This document shows, one piece after another, positions 61,008 to 64,000 of a stretch of 64,000 nt of DNA. The DNA is taken from the NCBI GenBank assembly GCA_950295325.1, contig OX485807.1, positions 28,553,666 through 28,617,665 of the forward strand, given 5' to 3'. The stretch comes from Polytrichum commune (lineage: Eukaryota > Streptophyta > Polytrichopsida > Polytrichales > Polytrichaceae). The first letter of the stretch is position 1. The number at the start of each line of letters is the position of its first letter. Position numbers and translations under genes: made by a program. The notes under the pieces are model-generated. The model had not been told where the DNA came from, did no database searches, and worked only from the letters and a program-made list of their open reading frames with translations.

Positions 61008-62419
61008 ATGGCTTCAATCATTGGTCCTAAAAATCTATTACTAGGAGAGTCTAAAACCGCTCTAGAAGATTTAGACTACATTACGGATGATCTCAAGTGT
61101 CCAAATGTCAAGGATATTTATTAAAAGGACAATGGAACCGCGAACCGCTCAATTCCAAAAGATTTGGAATTTCATAAGCTTGTGGTTGAGGATTTTTGCG
61201 AGCCAACCCTCTATGTTGAGGTAATAGAAGAGGTTGAGAACTCTTTTGATGACAATCTCATTGTGAAGAATATACGTTGAAAAGACCATGACTCCACAAA
61301 ACTCACTAACATTAAGGTTGGAGGTGTATGTAGATCTCATTTCTCTAAAAATGGGGTTATAGGGCTTTCAACAGCTTACACAAGTATCGTCACCATGATA
61401 CAACTCATTTCGTTTGAGATCTTACATAATCTAATCCCAAGCAACTTCTATAACTCCTAACCTTCCTTGTCCCATGAACAATAAAGATGAATGGTGATCA
61501 ATATCCTCCACTATCAATCCATGGCATGTTGAGGTCATTAAGTCAAATTATCTAGTCTCGTATTATTCAGAGACTTGTAGAGATAGATATGTACAATACT
61601 AAATTTCACATAAAAAAGGATCCAATCTATCTCCATGTTAAGTTGGTTGTATATCAAACCATCCATTGATCAATTGTTGCTAATACAGGGAAAGAATGTA
61701 AGAAATCAAATATACTCACCTTAACCGAGGAGGGGAAAAAAAATGTTGCTTCAAGAGAAATGCCAGTTAGACAACCCCTAAGGATATTAACCTTAGGTTT
61801 GGTTTTTTTGTATCCGGAACTTTGTCATTTGTGGTGCCTTTAAATTGCACAAAATTGACACATCTGAATTTGAGCTTCTAGACGATTAGTTTGGGCCATT
61901 TCTAAGGTAGCTTTCATACTCCTCTTGGTTTGTTTTGTTATATATGCAATGATGTGTATCCAATGTTTATAATGATGAAATATGTTTGGTGCATTGTAAG
62001 TATCAATAAGAGTTTTCAAAGAATCATTTCTTTGATTCCACCCATTGATCCTCTAAGGACTTTCATCCCACTATGAATTGCTATGCTCCTAACATAATTA
62101 AGACCTATAAGGCTTGCACTGCTATGCCCTTGATGGCCCTAGACCACACTATATTTTCTTGAGCCCTAAGACCAAACTTAAACTTGAAAAAGATTTAGTA
62201 TGGGTTAGCAAGGTCCATGTAGGCCATAATACTTTGGGGTTACTAACAATAAGATTGACTAAGGATATCCCTAAACTAGTGGGGAAGAAAATTATGAACA
62301 AATCTGGAAGGGGTACCACATTTGCAAGATTAATGCAAGCAACAATGCCAATGGAATATGGACTGAAAGTCACTAGACATCACAAATCAAAATCATATCT
62401 AAGTAAGGGCTATATGTAA
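61008..62419 (+). pseudogene. Relic of a tyrosine-recombinase-like (Crypton-like) element
   Basis: A reading frame from the ATG near 61008 (MASIIGPKNLLLGESKTALE) can be followed to about 61370 through two in-frame stops. It resumes in other frames and ends with an intact stretch at 62114-62419. That stretch contains YIFLSPKTKLKLEKDLVWVS, then KDIPKLVGKKIMNKSGRGTT and a C-terminal KVTRHHKSKSY. The order resembles the C-terminal catalytic part of Crypton/DUF3504-type tyrosine recombinases (an N-(H/K)S-R-T arginine box, then GH(R/K)S..SY). The assignment rests on pattern memory; the final Tyr is present but the usual GH reads RH. Multiple stops show it is inactive. Confidence 0.5.
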
Positions 62420-62616
62420 TTTTAATTTTATGACTATCTAATGTAGTAACGTGTTGTTTGCTAGTGGGTGGCTTACATTCTTCTTGACATGTGATCAAGG
62501 GAATCAGGATGCTTGGGGGCATGTGATACAACGCATTATTAGTGGGGAATGCAAGGGTGACCATGCATTGACTCATGATGAGGTAATCGTTTAGAGAGTT
62601 TCAGACCTTATACCAC

Positions 62617-63430
62617 TACGCTAGTTAACTATTTTAACTACTTTTCTTGTACTTGGTTTAGGGCATCACTATAGTTAACTAGACCACGAGGCCGATCCGA
62701 TTGCTCATCACTATAGTTAACTATTGCACAACCTGGCCCGCTTCTGCAACCATTATAGTTAAATAGGTCCACGAGGCCGACCTGTTACCACACCACTATA
62801 GTTAACTACGATGCCGACTCTCATCAGTAGGCTGCAAGAAAAAAATACCAATGCCATCGAGGGACTCGAACCCAGACGAATCCACAACAAACAACCCAAC
62901 TGAACCATTGCACAGTGAAAGTCGATTTCCGGACGTTACCATGTTCGACCGATAATATGAATATAGAGTATCACCTTTTTAGCAATTCTAGTTCATATAA
63001 GCGTCACTTGCCTTTAGTACTGTCCCCGATAATTCGATTTCTTCAAATCTCAAGGTTCGGAGAGATACACAGAAAAGAACACAAAAGAGAACATGATTTG
63101 AATTAACAACGACACTGAAGTGAGATCAAAGAAACTCGAAAGTCAAAGTTGGCTCAGAGATCAGAGAATGTTGTCACGGAGTCGCGTAAGGCACGGGTGT
63201 CTGCATATTAGGGCACTTTGCCATATAGTTGCCCCACTATAGTTAACTATAGTTGTTAAGAAAGTTGGCAATTCCGTGACGGAGTCGCCTAAGGTAGGGA
63301 TATCTGCATTATTAGGGCACTATTACCATATAGTCCACCCACTATAATTAACTATAGTTAACTAACTATTTTGAGACAACTCTTCTCACACAACTATAGT
63401 TAACTAACATTTTTGAGGCGATGTTTCTCG
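62617..63430. repeat. Cluster of TAGTTAACTA palindromes and short tandem units
   Basis: At least eight copies of (A/T)TAGTTAACTA-type palindromes recur. Between about 62650 and 62815 they come every ~50 bp with an intervening CACGAGGCCGA block. Between 63175 and 63350 a ~106-bp unit (GTGACGGAGTCGC...TATTAGGGCACT) is repeated twice. Similar palindromes occur at about 3100-3740. Confidence 0.75.
62855..62912 (-). other. tRNA-like A-box/B-box module (SINE or tRNA relic)
   Basis: On the minus strand TGGTTCAGTTGG (62907-62896) fits the Pol III A box and GGGTTCGAGTCCC (62873-62861) is a perfect B box. The spacing is tRNA-like but the T-stem and acceptor stem do not pair well. It is probably the tRNA-derived head of a SINE or a decayed tRNA gene. 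Confidence 0.4.
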
Positions 63431-64000
63431 CACCACTATACCCCATTTAGTGTAATTAGTGCCACTTTAGTGATGACTACGGGTTTAGTGGTATAAGGTT
63501 TGGAGAGTTTGTAGCCGATGAATGTATGGAAGATCATTGAGAATAATCACTAATAATATTATATGATTGAAGACATGTAGTGCATACACAAAGACATGCA
63601 TAACATTTGATGGAGGATTGATTTCAATTAGGAGTAACAACTTGATAGTCAAACTACAACTTAGCAAACCGATTTACAATTTAGCATATTGGTTACAATG
63701 CAATTATGCAAATGGAACCTTACATTAACATGATTCTTAACCAATAATACAAGTAAACAATATCTTTCAATACTTTCCTCATAATACATGGGTGCATTTT
63801 ATAATTTCCTTGTGTGCTCATATTCTTGGCCACATAAATCAATTCCATTTTAATGCATTCTAGTAGACAATGTGTGAGGCAATGGTTGTATGTATTATGC
63901 ATTTTCATGGATTGTTGTATCTTAGTTGAATGGCATGTGCATTTGAGTCTATGTCCATGTCCATACTTTTCAGTTAGTATGGAATTTTGTTTATAAATTT
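63431..64000. other. Gene-free window end
   Basis: AT-rich sequence with no recognised gene or element. The window ends inside it. Confidence 0.45.

Noticed and set aside
1-64000. Endogenous viral or intact LTR-retrotransposon genes
   Set aside because: I found no reverse transcriptase, capsid, movement-protein or integrase motif in any frame.

Overview
This window is nuclear DNA of a land plant. Four spliced protein genes and one long single-exon protein gene are embedded in AT-rich, repeat-dense intergenic DNA. Introns have GT-AG borders, the proteins belong to plant families (HSPRO/Hs1pro-1, NDA-type alternative NADH dehydrogenase, a plant WDR26/GID7-like protein), and two U1 snRNA genes carry a plant-type upstream element. 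The long 5' leaders and unusual intron patterns would fit a bryophyte, fern or lycophyte better than a flowering plant. That is an inference and I cannot name the species.

Layout. 1-9500: no gene; MITEs and older dispersed repeats. 9500-15309 (+): HSPRO-like stress and nutrient-signalling gene in four coding exons with a long leader and a tandem-repeat intron. 15310-26295: a transposon-dense block that includes a Tc1/mariner transposase relic with two smaller elements inserted in it. 26879-27918 (+): a small three-exon gene for a 120-aa protein with a coiled-coil-like stretch and a C-terminal hydrophobic segment. 30008-31504 (+): two U1 snRNA genes in a duplicated segment. 33051-36667 (-): three-exon type II membrane protein resembling a glycosyltransferase, preceded on its 5' side by four ~300-bp tandem repeats. 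38900-44767: MITEs and repeats. 44768-46387 (-): intronless mitochondrial/peroxisomal-type internal NADH:ubiquinone oxidoreductase. 47820-54460: repeats, including a clear pair of TA-flanked MITEs. 54461-57761 (-): six-exon LisH-CTLH-WD40 protein of the WDR26/GID7 class. 58900-64000: a second Tc1-like fragment, a relic ORF that looks like a tyrosine-recombinase (Crypton-like) element, and clustered TAGTTAACTA palindromes.

The genes are unrelated housekeeping or stress genes and do not form a pathway cluster. The most informative parts are the paired U1 genes, the nested-transposon stratigraphy (several insertions dated relative to each other by exact 8-bp target duplications), and repeats that supply or border splice sites. 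I saw no CRISPR array, no intact retrotransposon and no convincing viral gene.
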